From positions 1 to 51,919 of the IMG/VR virus record IMGVR_UViG_3300032235_000843: a stretch of DNA of 51,919 nt; one strand, given 5' to 3'. Origin of the DNA: a virus. How positions within the stretch are numbered: the first letter of the stretch is position 1; every line of letters begins with the position of its first letter. Below the pieces are notes generated by a model. The model saw only the letters and a program-made list of their open reading frames with translations. It did not search any database and was not told the origin of the DNA. Shown here piece after piece: positions 1-7,848 of the stretch. The position numbers and the translations under genes were made by a program.

Positions 1-167
1 CTTGGTTTTCTATTCAGAGAAGTGATGACAGTTTGTACTATTTTGAAAAATCACTTTATGAAAATCAGGGTGTTGGTGTTCTGGATGCCTTCGATGATGA
101 AACATCTCTTACTATCACTAGACAAGGTGATACTGACGTAAAAAACTGGAAAATTGACATTGGTTAA
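1..167 (+). CDS. 3' end of an unidentified protein
   Basis: An open frame entering from the left edge (codons in phase with position 3) ends at TAA 165-167, one base before the uvsX ATG. The 54 visible residues are mostly polar, include the stretch WKIDIG at the C-terminus, and match no family I recognise. It does not look like the C-terminus of a T4 DNA polymerase. Its position just before uvsX suggests it belongs to the replication gene block. Confidence 0.5.
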   Translation, partial: WFSIQRSDDSLYYFEKSLYENQGVGVLDAFDDETSLTITRQGDTDVKNWKIDIG

Positions 168-168
168 T

Positions 169-1176
169 ATGGACTTTCTTAAAGATATTGTAAAAGAAAT
201 TGGTGGTGAGTATACGCAACTTGCTTCCGATATTGATGAGACTGAGACTTATGTTGACACAGGTTCGTACATTTTTAATGCACTGGTTTCAGGTAGTATA
301 TTTGGCGGGGTATCTGGGAATAAAATTACTGCTATTGCTGGAGAGTCTAGTACTGGAAAAACTTTCTTCAGCCTCGCCGTTGTTAAGAATTTTCTCAATA
401 ATAATCCCAATGGTTATTGCCTCTACTTTGATACTGAAGCTGCCATTACAAAATCACTCTTGGAATCACGCGGCATTGACACATCACGTCTTGTCGTGGT
501 TAATGTTGTCACCGTAGAAGAGTTTCGTGGAAAGGCGCTCAAGGCAGTAGACCTGTATATGAAAAAACCTGAAGGAGAACGCAATCCTTGCATGTTTGTG
601 CTAGACTCTTTGGGGATGCTTTCTACGAGTAAGGAGATAAATGATGCTCTAAATGACAAAGAAGTTCGTGATATGACCAAATCACAATTGATCAAAGGTG
701 CATTCCGTATGCTTACCTTAAAACTTGGTCAAGCAAATATTCCAATGATAGTAACCAATCACACCTATGATGTTATCGGAGCTTATGTACCAACTAAGGA
801 AATGGGTGGAGGTAGCGGACTCAAGTACGCAGCGTCTTCAATCATTTATCTCAGCAAAAAGAAAGAAAAGGATGGAACGGAAGTGGTCGGAAATATTATC
901 AAGGCTAAGACTGCTAAATCGCGTTTGAGTAAAGAGAACAAAGATGTTGAAGTCCGTCTGTATTATGATGAGCGCGGTCTTGATCGTTACTATGGTCTTC
1001 TGGAACTTGGTGAGATTGGTGGACTCTGGAAGAATGTAGCAGGTCGCTATGAGATTGATGGTAAGAAGATTTATGCCAAGCAGATTCTAAAAGAACCTGA
1101 GGTATATTTTACAGAAGAAGTAATGCAACAGTTGGATCAAATCGCACAAAAGGAATTTAGTTATGGAGAAAGTTGA
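169..1176 (+). CDS. uvsX: UvsX RecA-like recombinase
   Basis: Strand-exchange protein of the RecA/Rad51 superfamily. In T4 it drives recombination-dependent replication and repair by forming a filament on ssDNA with UvsY. The Walker A motif GESSTGKT lies at residues 58-65, followed by a Walker B-like strand (CMFVLDSLGML) and the conserved MIVTNHTYDVIG segment; at 335 aa it is slightly shorter than T4 UvsX. I chose ATG 169, one base after the preceding stop, rather than the in-frame TTG 154 that lies inside the upstream gene. It overlaps the helicase gene by 14 bases, as expected for co-translated replication genes. Confidence 0.93.
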   Translation: MDFLKDIVKEIGGEYTQLASDIDETETYVDTGSYIFNALVSGSIFGGVSGNKITAIAGESSTGKTFFSLAVVKNFLNNNPNGYCLYFDTEAAITKSLLESRGIDTSRLVVVNVVTVEEFRGKALKAVDLYMKKPEGERNPCMFVLDSLGMLSTSKEINDALNDKEVRDMTKSQLIKGAFRMLTLKLGQANIPMIVTNHTYDVIGAYVPTKEMGGGSGLKYAASSIIYLSKKKEKDGTEVVGNIIKAKTAKSRLSKENKDVEVRLYYDERGLDRYYGLLELGEIGGLWKNVAGRYEIDGKKIYAKQILKEPEVYFTEEVMQQLDQIAQKEFSYGES

Positions 1177-2542
1177 GTTTCTAATCCTTAGAAACCTTTT
1201 ACATAATGAGAAATATATTCGAAAGGTAATACCCTTTATCAAATCTGAATACTTCGAAGATCAAAATCAAAAAATTGTATTTGAAGAAATACTTTCTTTC
1301 GTTCAAGAGTATAATCAACCGGCAACAAAAGAAGTTCTCTGTATTGAAGTAGAAAAGAGAACAGATATTAACGAGCAGTCTTTTAAAGAGATTGCTCAAA
1401 TTATTTCCTGCCTTGAAGATGTCTCTGCCGAATTTAATTGGTTAATTAACACTACTGAAAAATGGTGTCGGGATCGTGCCATTTATTTGGCACTTATGGA
1501 GTCTATTCATATTGCTGATGGAAATGATGAAAAGAAGAATCGCGACAGCATTCCCTCTATTCTTTCTGGTGCTCTTGCCGTAAGTTTTGATAATCATGTC
1601 GGTCATGATTATCTTGAGGATTACGAACAAAGATACGAATCATATCACAAAAAGGAGGATAAAATTGAATTTGATCTTGAGTACTTTAACAAAATCACGA
1701 AAGGTGGTCTCCCTAACAAAACTCTTAATATCGCTCTTGCTGGTACGGGTGTCGGGAAATCTCTATTCATGTGCCATGTGGCTAGCTCCGTCTTGCTCCA
1801 AGGACGAAACGTTCTGTACATTACGTTGGAAATGGCAGAAGAACGCATTGCTGAAAGAATTGATGCAAACCTCTTGAATGTCCCTATTCAGGATATTACA
1901 AATCTTCCAAAGCAAATGTTTGAGAATAAAGTTACGAGTCTTGCAAAGAAAACTCAAGGTACTTTGATTATTAAAGAGTATCCAACTGCATCTGCACACT
2001 CTGGGCACTTCAAGTCTCTTCTAAATGAACTTGCATTGAAGAAGTCATTTCATCCAGATATTATCTTTATTGATTATCTGAATATCTGTTCTTCTTCTAG
2101 GTTCAAGGGAGGTAGTAATGTTAATTCTTATACATTGGTTAAATCAATTGCAGAAGAACTTCGTGGTCTTGCCGTGGAGTTTAATGTTCCTATCGTGAGT
2201 GCCACACAGACTACTCGTAGTGGTTATGGTTCTTCTGATGTAGAACTGACTGATACTTCAGAGTCTTTCGGTCTTCCTGCAACTGCTGATTTAATGTTTG
2301 CACTAATTTCTACAGAAGAACTTGAAGGTCTTGGACAAATCTTGGTCAAGCAGCTCAAGAATCGTTATAATGACCCAACTATTCATAAACGTTTTGTTGT
2401 TGGTATTGATAGGGCTAAAATGCGTCTCTATGACTGTGAACAATCTGCTCAACAAGATATTCTTGACAATGGAAAGGAAGAGGAGTATGATTATCATGAA
2501 CAAAACAAACCTAAAAAATCATTTGAAGGATTTAAATTTTAA
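1163..2542 (+). CDS. 41: Replicative DNA helicase gp41 (DnaB family)
   Basis: Hexameric 5'-3' helicase of the phage replisome, partner of the gp61 primase encoded at 11749. It has an N-terminal DnaB-like helical domain (about 1-150) and a RecA-like motor with Walker A AGTGVGKS at 193-200, a Walker B region IIFIDYLNIC, and a C-terminal SATQTTRSG segment typical of the family. The length of 459 aa is close to T4 gp41. The C-terminus is acidic, then basic. The stop TAA shares its last base with the ATG of the next gene. Confidence 0.93.
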   Translation: MEKVEFLILRNLLHNEKYIRKVIPFIKSEYFEDQNQKIVFEEILSFVQEYNQPATKEVLCIEVEKRTDINEQSFKEIAQIISCLEDVSAEFNWLINTTEKWCRDRAIYLALMESIHIADGNDEKKNRDSIPSILSGALAVSFDNHVGHDYLEDYEQRYESYHKKEDKIEFDLEYFNKITKGGLPNKTLNIALAGTGVGKSLFMCHVASSVLLQGRNVLYITLEMAEERIAERIDANLLNVPIQDITNLPKQMFENKVTSLAKKTQGTLIIKEYPTASAHSGHFKSLLNELALKKSFHPDIIFIDYLNICSSSRFKGGSNVNSYTLVKSIAEELRGLAVEFNVPIVSATQTTRSGYGSSDVELTDTSESFGLPATADLMFALISTEELEGLGQILVKQLKNRYNDPTIHKRFVVGIDRAKMRLYDCEQSAQQDILDNGKEEEYDYHEQNKPKKSFEGFKF

Positions 2543-3087
2543 TGAATCACATTTATCAACAACCACAATTTGGTGAAGATTGGTTTACTTATCCAGAACT
2601 TTATTCTCAAATAGTTAACAAGTTTTCTTCTGGAAGTAAATTTGTTGAAGTTGGATCTTGGAAAGGAAAATCATCCTCTTATATGTGTGTTGAAATAGCA
2701 AATTCACAAAAAGATATTGAATTTTTTTGCGTAGATCATTTTAATGGAAGTATTGAACATAAAAATGATCCTAATATTTCCAATCTGTATGAAACATTTA
2801 AATCAAACATGTTACCCGTCGAAAGTTATTATACTTTGTTAAAAATGTCTTCAATATGTGCTGCAAATACTTTTGATGATAAAAGTTTAGATTTTGTTTT
2901 TATTGACGCATCTCATGAGTATGAAGATGTAAAAAATGATATATTTCACTGGTATCCTAAAGTGAAGGATGGCGGAATTTTAGCTGGACATGATTACTAT
3001 CATGATCCAGTAAAGCAAGCAGTTTTGGAAAGTGGATTAAAAAATATAAAAGTTGAATATGATTGTTGGATATACGAAAATATTTGA
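2542..3087 (+). CDS. Class I SAM-dependent methyltransferase (Methyltransf_24 type)
   Basis: Predicted small-molecule or sugar O-methyltransferase. The glycine-rich SAM motif FVEVGSWKGKSS lies near residue 33, followed by an acidic VDHF strand and the family signature FVFIDASHEYEDV, then GGILAGHDYY. At 181 aa it is a minimal Rossmann methyltransferase. It starts at ATG 2542 overlapping the helicase stop. Its substrate cannot be told from sequence; proteins of this family often accompany glycan genes, and this phage has a large glycan cluster at 24486-36919. DNA methylation is unlikely because no DPPY/NPPY or PCQ motif is present. Confidence 0.8.
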   Translation: MNHIYQQPQFGEDWFTYPELYSQIVNKFSSGSKFVEVGSWKGKSSSYMCVEIANSQKDIEFFCVDHFNGSIEHKNDPNISNLYETFKSNMLPVESYYTLLKMSSICAANTFDDKSLDFVFIDASHEYEDVKNDIFHWYPKVKDGGILAGHDYYHDPVKQAVLESGLKNIKVEYDCWIYENI

Positions 3088-3138
3088 CTTTAAATGCAAA
3101 TTTAATTTTAATTAAAAAACAAAGATTTTAAAAATGTT

Positions 3139-3558
3139 ATGACTGAAAATAAAGTTATTGATACAAAAAAATACATTGAATTCGTTCGTCAAACTACAAG
3201 TCCTGCAAGCACCGATTATGCGCAACTACTTGCTCGCATGACTGAACTTGAAGCAACTCATGAGGCTGATGTTCCTCGTCTTTTGACCGCTGCTTTTGGT
3301 ATGAGTGCAGAAGCAGGTGAGTTTACTGAAGTTGTAAAAAAGATTTTTCTTCAAGGTAAACCTTATAATGAAGAAAATGTCTTTCATATGAAGCGTGAAC
3401 TTGGTGATTTGTGTTGGTATCTTGCTCAAGCATGTATGGCACTTGATACTAACTTTGAAGAAGTTCTTCAGATGAATTATGAGAAACTGAGTGCTCGTTA
3501 TCCTGAAGGTTCTTTTGATGTTTATCGTTCTGAAAATCGTGTGGAGGGAGACCTGTGA
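3139..3558 (+). CDS. mazG: MazG-like nucleotide pyrophosphohydrolase
   Basis: All-alpha NTP pyrophosphatase that converts (d)NTPs to monophosphates plus PPi. The metal-binding acidic helices are visible: EAGEFTEVVKK (about residues 56-66) and RELGDLCWYLAQ (about 83-94). At 139 aa it is the single-domain form common in cyanophages. There it has been proposed to alter host (p)ppGpp signalling or to recycle host G/C-rich nucleotides for an AT-rich phage; the function here is inference. It is separated by 51 bases from the methyltransferase gene and overlaps the next gene (GTGA). Confidence 0.88.
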   Translation: MTENKVIDTKKYIEFVRQTTSPASTDYAQLLARMTELEATHEADVPRLLTAAFGMSAEAGEFTEVVKKIFLQGKPYNEENVFHMKRELGDLCWYLAQACMALDTNFEEVLQMNYEKLSARYPEGSFDVYRSENRVEGDL

Positions 3559-3743
3559 CTAAAGAAAAGCAAGTAACAATTAAAATTGATGCTCGCACAG
3601 CAGCGGCAGTTCGTCAAGTTTTGTTTGATGCTCAGAAAGGATATACCTATGATGAGTTTAGTGTTCCTCCTCGCGTTTCTGATATTCGCAAAGTAATTCA
3701 ACAACTTGATGATAATATTGATAAAGTTCTTGGTGAAGAATAA
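3555..3743 (+). CDS. Small conserved-looking protein, function unknown
   Basis: A 62-aa protein starting with GTG at 3555, which overlaps the mazG stop in a GTGA arrangement; a GGAGGGA Shine-Dalgarno sequence sits at 3543-3549. It is helical, mixed in charge and has no recognisable domain. Coupling to mazG suggests it is co-expressed with it. Confidence 0.6.
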   Translation: MTKEKQVTIKIDARTAAAVRQVLFDAQKGYTYDEFSVPPRVSDIRKVIQQLDDNIDKVLGEE

Positions 3744-3746
3744 ATA
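3739..3746 (+). promoter_or_regulatory. Possible late promoter AATAAATA
   Basis: A variant of the T4 late promoter octamer TATAAATA overlaps the stop codon of the preceding gene. The predicted start site would be only a few bases before ATG 3756, so this assignment is weak. Confidence 0.3.
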
Positions 3747-3755
3747 AAAGCAAAA

Positions 3756-4154
3756 ATGTCTTTAATTGGAAAAAGAAGAGGAAGACCAACTACAAGATCT
3801 CAATTCGAATCAATTCTTAAAAAGTTTTTAATTTTTCTAAAGAGAGAACTTAAATTTGCTTACGATATTCCAATTATTCTTGTAGATGATGTAGATTTTT
3901 CTAAAAATAATAAAACATTTGGATTGATGTATCCGGATAAAATTGTTATTAGTATTGTTAATCGTCATCCAATAGATATTTTGAGAACCGTTGCTCACGA
4001 ATATATTCATCATAAGCAGCAAAGTGAAGGCAAAAGATTGAATGGAAATGCTGGAAGTGTCAGTGAAAACGAAGCAAATGCAAAGGCAGGAGAAATAATT
4101 AGAAAATACTCTAATCTTCAATCTGATCTATTTGACTTAATACCAATTAGATAA
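3756..4154 (+). CDS. Putative small zinc metallopeptidase (HEXXH)
   Basis: A 132-aa protein with the zincin motif HEYIH at residues 81-85 inside a predicted helix, and a downstream glutamate in SENEANAKAGE (around 104-113) that could be the third zinc ligand, as in ImmA/IrrE or SprT-like minimal proteases. The N-terminus is basic (GKRRGRPTTR). No signal peptide or membrane segment is seen, so it would act in the cytoplasm or in the virion. The proteolytic role is inferred from the motif only. Confidence 0.6.
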   Translation: MSLIGKRRGRPTTRSQFESILKKFLIFLKRELKFAYDIPIILVDDVDFSKNNKTFGLMYPDKIVISIVNRHPIDILRTVAHEYIHHKQQSEGKRLNGNAGSVSENEANAKAGEIIRKYSNLQSDLFDLIPIR

Positions 4155-4185
4155 TAATTTGGTTCTACTCTTAACCTTTTATTCA

Positions 4186-4208
4186 AACCTCCTCTGGGAG
4201 GTTTTTTT
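4186..4208 (+). terminator. Rho-independent terminator
   Basis: Perfect 7-bp stem AACCTCC / GGAGGTT with a TCTG loop, followed by T5. It ends the uvsX-gp41-mazG transcription unit just before a late promoter. Confidence 0.85.
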
Positions 4209-4215
4209 ATAAATA
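4208..4215 (+). promoter_or_regulatory. Late promoter TATAAATA
   Basis: Exact match to the T4 late promoter octamer. The last A is 20 bases before ATG 4236, the same spacing seen before 6558, 18550, 46528 and 49998; by analogy with T4, transcription would start about 15 bases before the gene. Confidence 0.8.
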
Positions 4216-4235
4216 TCTAAAAAAGATTAAAAGTA

Positions 4236-4709
4236 ATGAAAACTTTTTTAGAGTTTATTTCTGAAGCAGAATTTTACCAAGACACCCTTAGAGGAAGTAA
4301 AAAAAGTCCTTTTTCAACTGCAAGTGAACGTCAATCTAATATTCGTAGACAATTAGATAATCCAAGATTGAGCGATCAGCAAAAACAAGATTTAAGAGTT
4401 AGATTCGCTAAAATTACTGCAGGTATAAAAAAAGCAGGGACTCTTGCAAAAGAAATGGGCAAAGGACCAGAAAATAAAGATGCAGGAAGAACTAATACTA
4501 AAGTAAGAGGATATGCCTCAAAACCAAGAGATGTTAGAGGAAGTGTAGGTAGTCTGCGTGATATAGATTCGGGCAATCAACCTTCAGATGTTAGAACTTC
4601 TGGAAGATACGGCGATACAAGATCCAGATCTCAAGGAGGTGGAAGTGTTCCTACAAGAAATAAAGGACAAGGATATAGCACTCCTGAAAGATCTCACTAT
4701 AGTAGATAA
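4236..4709 (+). CDS. Putative internal head protein with capsid-targeting N-terminus
   Basis: A 157-aa late protein whose first residues MKTFLEFISEA closely resemble the capsid-targeting sequence of T4 internal proteins, which I recall as MKTYQEFIAEA. T4 prohead protease gp21 cuts such peptides after Glu in an (L/I)xE site; here FISE|A at residues 7-11 would fit. The rest is very basic and low-complexity, rich in Arg, Gly, Ser, Lys and Gln, without a globular fold, as expected for a DNA-packing or injected head protein. It is the first of four consecutive genes with this design. Its role is inferred; no domain is recognised. Confidence 0.6.
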   Translation: MKTFLEFISEAEFYQDTLRGSKKSPFSTASERQSNIRRQLDNPRLSDQQKQDLRVRFAKITAGIKKAGTLAKEMGKGPENKDAGRTNTKVRGYASKPRDVRGSVGSLRDIDSGNQPSDVRTSGRYGDTRSRSQGGGSVPTRNKGQGYSTPERSHYSR

Positions 4710-4720
4710 CACATTAATAT

Positions 4721-4728
4721 TATAAATA
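4721..4728 (+). promoter_or_regulatory. Late promoter TATAAATA
   Basis: Exact T4-type late octamer, 27 bases before ATG 4756. Confidence 0.75.
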
Positions 4729-4755
4729 TCCATAGAGTAGTATAAGTACAACAAA

Positions 4756-6375
4756 ATGAATTCCAAAGACATTGTATCTCTTTATGAAGCATACGCTGCT
4801 GTTTATGATGAAGATCTAAGAGATGAATTAGAATCTTCTTCAATTCAGGAAGATCTTTCTTTCGTTGATGATCTAAGTGATAATGAACTTGATCAGGTAA
4901 TGGAAGATATTTTTGCATCTGGAGATATTGATATCAATGAGTGTTTTGATTCTTTGGATTATGTTCTATCTGAAGCAAGAGTAACTTCTTCTGATGATAG
5001 ACCATCTGGTTCTGCAACAGTTACTAGAAGTTCAGAAAGACCAAGCAGAGTAGCAAGATCTGCAGAAAGACAAAGACAAGTAAGAATTGGTAGAATTGCT
5101 CAGGCAGCTCAGCGTACTGGTGAGAGACTAGCGGCTCCTGCACGTTCTACTGGAGGAACTTCAGCATCTGCTAGAGTTGGTCAAGCAAGTGCAAAAGTAA
5201 AATCCGCAGTACAAAATGTAAAAGGATTTTTGGGTAAACTAGGTCGTTCCGCAAAAGCAGGTGCATCTGCTGCTAAAAAAGAATTGAGTGGAGAAGCAGG
5301 AAGAGAGGCACAAGAAAGAACAACTGGTCGTCAAATGAGAAGAGCAGCAAGACGCCAAGCTTCTGCTGAAAGAAGTAAAGATACTTCTGAATTTGAAAGA
5401 AAACCATCATGGAGACCTGGTGGACAGAATGTAAATAGAACATTTAAACCTCAACAAGGTCCAACACCAGCAGCAAAAAGTGATGAATCAAAACCATCAT
5501 GGAGATCTGGTGGACAGAATGTAAACAGAACATTTAAACCTCAACAAGGTCCAACACCAGCACCAAAAGGTCCAAGATCTCCTGCTCCTTATAGGAATGC
5601 AGGTAAAAGTGATACTGGACCTTCTTCAACTGGTAGAGCACTTCCTGGATCTTCTGCAAGAGCAGCACTTCCTCCTGCAAAGGAGTCTGATAGAAGAGCG
5701 GCCTCAAAAGCAAAATTACAAAAAGCATCTGCTGGTTCATCTGCAAGAGGAATTAGATTTGCAGGAGAGAGAGTTGGTCAGTTAGCAACACAAAGAGCAC
5801 ATACTGGCAAACAAAATGCTCTAGAAAAATTCAGAAAGAAAATCGGTGTCAGTGAGGAAATCTTCAATCAGATTCTAAACACAATCTTTGAAGAAATGAT
5901 TCATGAGGGTTATGTTGATTCTTATGAAAACGCACTTTATGTTCTTGAATCACTTTCGGAGTCTGATGTTCAAGATGTTGTTGAGTCCTATCTAGTTGAA
6001 GAAACTGAAATCGTTGATCTTTATGATGTTGTTCTTGAGCATCTTCTTGATGAAGGTTATGCGGACACTGTTGAAAATGCAGAAGTAATCATGACGAATA
6101 TGAGTGAAGAGTGGAGAGATGAAATTGTTTTTGAAGGATTCAAGAAAATGAATCGTGCAAAAATCGAAAAGCAAGCAAGAAGACTTGGTGGTGATAGAGG
6201 AGATGTTCTACGTGCCGTTGCCGACAAAATGGATACTGAAGTTGAGCGTAAGTATTCAACAAGACAGGCAAGATTAAATAGAGCCGGAGGATCTGGAAGT
6301 GAATATAGAAAGAACCAAGAACTTAGAGCAAGAGATGATGCAAAGGCAGATTTCAAGAAGTATGGTCTTCGCTGA
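4756..6375 (+). CDS. Large basic putative head protein with internal repeats
   Basis: A 539-aa late protein with three parts. Residues 1-75 are acidic and contain SLYEAY, a possible prohead-protease site (LYE|A at 9-12). Residues 76-350 are basic, disordered and Ala/Arg/Ser/Lys-rich, with a 30-residue unit repeated twice in tandem (DNA 5401-5571). Residues 355-460 carry two related acidic helical units of the type EGYxDxxENAxxVLxxLSE. The C-terminus is basic and helical. The alternating acidic and basic segments resemble scaffold or DNA-condensing head proteins. No enzyme domain is visible. A terminator follows directly. Confidence 0.6.
   Translation: MNSKDIVSLYEAYAAVYDEDLRDELESSSIQEDLSFVDDLSDNELDQVMEDIFASGDIDINECFDSLDYVLSEARVTSSDDRPSGSATVTRSSERPSRVARSAERQRQVRIGRIAQAAQRTGERLAAPARSTGGTSASARVGQASAKVKSAVQNVKGFLGKLGRSAKAGASAAKKELSGEAGREAQERTTGRQMRRAARRQASAERSKDTSEFERKPSWRPGGQNVNRTFKPQQGPTPAAKSDESKPSWRSGGQNVNRTFKPQQGPTPAPKGPRSPAPYRNAGKSDTGPSSTGRALPGSSARAALPPAKESDRRAASKAKLQKASAGSSARGIRFAGERVGQLATQRAHTGKQNALEKFRKKIGVSEEIFNQILNTIFEEMIHEGYVDSYENALYVLESLSESDVQDVVESYLVEETEIVDLYDVVLEHLLDEGYADTVENAEVIMTNMSEEWRDEIVFEGFKKMNRAKIEKQARRLGGDRGDVLRAVADKMDTEVERKYSTRQARLNRAGGSGSEYRKNQELRARDDAKADFKKYGLR
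5401..5571 (+). repeat. 90-bp in-frame tandem repeat, two copies
   Basis: Copy 1 is 5401-5490 and copy 2 begins at 5491; the copies are nearly identical to about 5571. Each encodes a Trp/Pro/Gln-rich unit starting KPSWRxGGQNVNRTF. The 30-codon period keeps the frame, so copy number could change without disrupting the protein. Confidence 0.85.
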
Positions 6376-6393
6376 TTGAAAACATAAAAATTA

Positions 6394-6422
6394 AAGAGGG
6401 TTTAATTACCCTCTTTTTTTAT
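6394..6422 (+). terminator. Rho-independent terminator
   Basis: Stem AAGAGGG / CCCTCTT with an 8-base AT loop and a T-rich tail. It separates the head gene at 4756 from tRNA-Ala. Confidence 0.85.
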
Positions 6423-6432
6423 ATTTTAGGAA

Positions 6433-6507
6433 GGGGATATAGCTCAGTTGGTAGAGCGCCTGCTTTGCACGCAGGAGGTTTCATCGGTTCGAACCCGATT
6501 ATCTCCA
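6433..6507 (+). tRNA. tRNA-Ala (anticodon TGC)
   Basis: Cloverleaf with acceptor GGGGATA / TATCTCC (one G-U pair), D-arm AGCTCAGTTGGTAGAGC, anticodon stem-loop CCTGC TTTGCAC GCAGG and T-arm ATCGG TTCGAAC CCGAT. The variable loop appears two bases longer than usual. It lies alone inside the late head cassette, far from the other tRNAs at 18-23 kb. Confidence 0.93.
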
Positions 6508-6529
6508 TAAATACAAAAGATTGATAAAA

Positions 6530-6537
6530 AATAAATA
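6530..6537 (+). promoter_or_regulatory. Late promoter AATAAATA
   Basis: Late-type octamer ending 20 bases before ATG 6558. A second copy, CATAAATA at 6506-6513, overlaps the end of tRNA-Ala. Confidence 0.65.
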
Positions 6538-6557
6538 TAAGTATATAAAAAAATAGT

Positions 6558-7847
6558 ATGAAACGTTTCTTCCAATTTTTGTCTGAAGCAAGAGAATCGC
6601 AGGCATCATTGCAAGCGAAAAAACTTGGTCTGGTTGGTGATGGTCACGGAGGATGGTTGGATCGTGGTGGAAAACAAGTAGCAAGAACTGAAGGTGGGAA
6701 GTTAAAGTTTCTTGATGGTAGGCAAAAGTCCGCTCCAGAAGAAAAAGGTGCAAAACAAGCAACTGGTCCAGCATCAATGCCACAGGGACAACAAGCAGTC
6801 GCTCCAGTTTCACGCCCCCTTCCACCACAAGCATCTCCAGAAGAGCAAGAACCAGAGGAAAAACCAACTCTCACAATTGTATTGGGAAGGTTTAATCCGC
6901 CTACAATTGGACATGATAAAACATTTAATATTGCCAAAAAAGTTTCTGTTGGCGGCGACTTAAAAATATATCCATCAAGAACTCAAGATCCAAAGAAAAA
7001 TCCATTGAATCCTGAAGTTAAAATTCAATACATGAGAATGATGTTCCCTGATTATTCTGATAATATAATTGATGACCCTGATATGGAAAGTATTTTTGAT
7101 GTATTAATTACTGCTTCTGAGGATGGGTATGGAACTGTAAATATTGTTTGTGGATCTGATCGTCATGGTGAGTTTGAAAATTTATCTCAAAGATATAACA
7201 AAGAATTATATAATTTTGACTTGATTCGTGTTGTATCTTCGGGAGTTAAGGATACTGAAGCTGAAGGGGCAATGGGAGTGTCTTCTTCAAAAATGAGAAA
7301 AGCGGTAATTGATAATGATTTCTCAACTTTTAGAAGAGGAACTCCTAAAACTCTCAGTAACGCTGAAACTCAATCTCTGTTTGATCAAGTAAGACAGGGA
7401 ATGAAAATTAAAAAAACAAAAACCCAAAAAGAAAATTATAACCTTTGGGAAATAGCTCCAAAACTTGATGTTCAAAATCTTCGTGAGAATTATATTTCTG
7501 GAAAAATATTCAATGTTGGAAATATTGTAGAAAATTTGAATACTGGATTGGTTGGAGAAGTCATACGTAGAGGGACTAATTATTTAATTTGTGTTACTAA
7601 AGAAGGTTATATGTTTAAGTCTTGGATCAAAGATTTAATGGAATATACTGAAGTTAAAATGGATTCGCCGATGAGAGACAAAATTCATCCCAATACTCTT
7701 GTTGGAACTTTAGGTGCATTTAAACATTATGCAAAAATGACACCAGGTGTAATTGGAACAAATAGTCAATACCTTCAAAAAGGTGGTAAAGCATATGGAG
7801 TCAATTTTATAAATAAATATAAGGCAAAAAAAGCAAGCACTCGTTAA
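6558..7847 (+). CDS. Nucleotidyltransferase (NMN adenylyltransferase-like) with capsid-targeting N-terminus
   Basis: A 429-aa protein with at least three segments. Residues 1-11 (MKRFFQFLSEA) match the T4 internal-protein targeting peptide, with a predicted cut FLSE|A. Residues 20-100 hold a Gly-rich segment (GDGHGGWLDRGG) and a Pro/Gln-rich linker. Residues 104-262 form an HxGH-superfamily nucleotidyltransferase: GRFNPPTIGH at 110-119, CGSDRHGEF near 198 and the C-terminal VSSSKMR at 241-247, equivalent to the ISSTxIR motif of NMN/pantetheine adenylyltransferases. The last 140 residues are unassigned. The reaction would be transfer of AMP (or CMP) to a phosphorylated substrate, most likely NMN to NAD. 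Packaging into the head is inference. Confidence 0.72.
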   Translation: MKRFFQFLSEARESQASLQAKKLGLVGDGHGGWLDRGGKQVARTEGGKLKFLDGRQKSAPEEKGAKQATGPASMPQGQQAVAPVSRPLPPQASPEEQEPEEKPTLTIVLGRFNPPTIGHDKTFNIAKKVSVGGDLKIYPSRTQDPKKNPLNPEVKIQYMRMMFPDYSDNIIDDPDMESIFDVLITASEDGYGTVNIVCGSDRHGEFENLSQRYNKELYNFDLIRVVSSGVKDTEAEGAMGVSSSKMRKAVIDNDFSTFRRGTPKTLSNAETQSLFDQVRQGMKIKKTKTQKENYNLWEIAPKLDVQNLRENYISGKIFNVGNIVENLNTGLVGEVIRRGTNYLICVTKEGYMFKSWIKDLMEYTEVKMDSPMRDKIHPNTLVGTLGAFKHYAKMTPGVIGTNSQYLQKGGKAYGVNFINKYKAKKASTR

Positions 7848-7848
7848 G

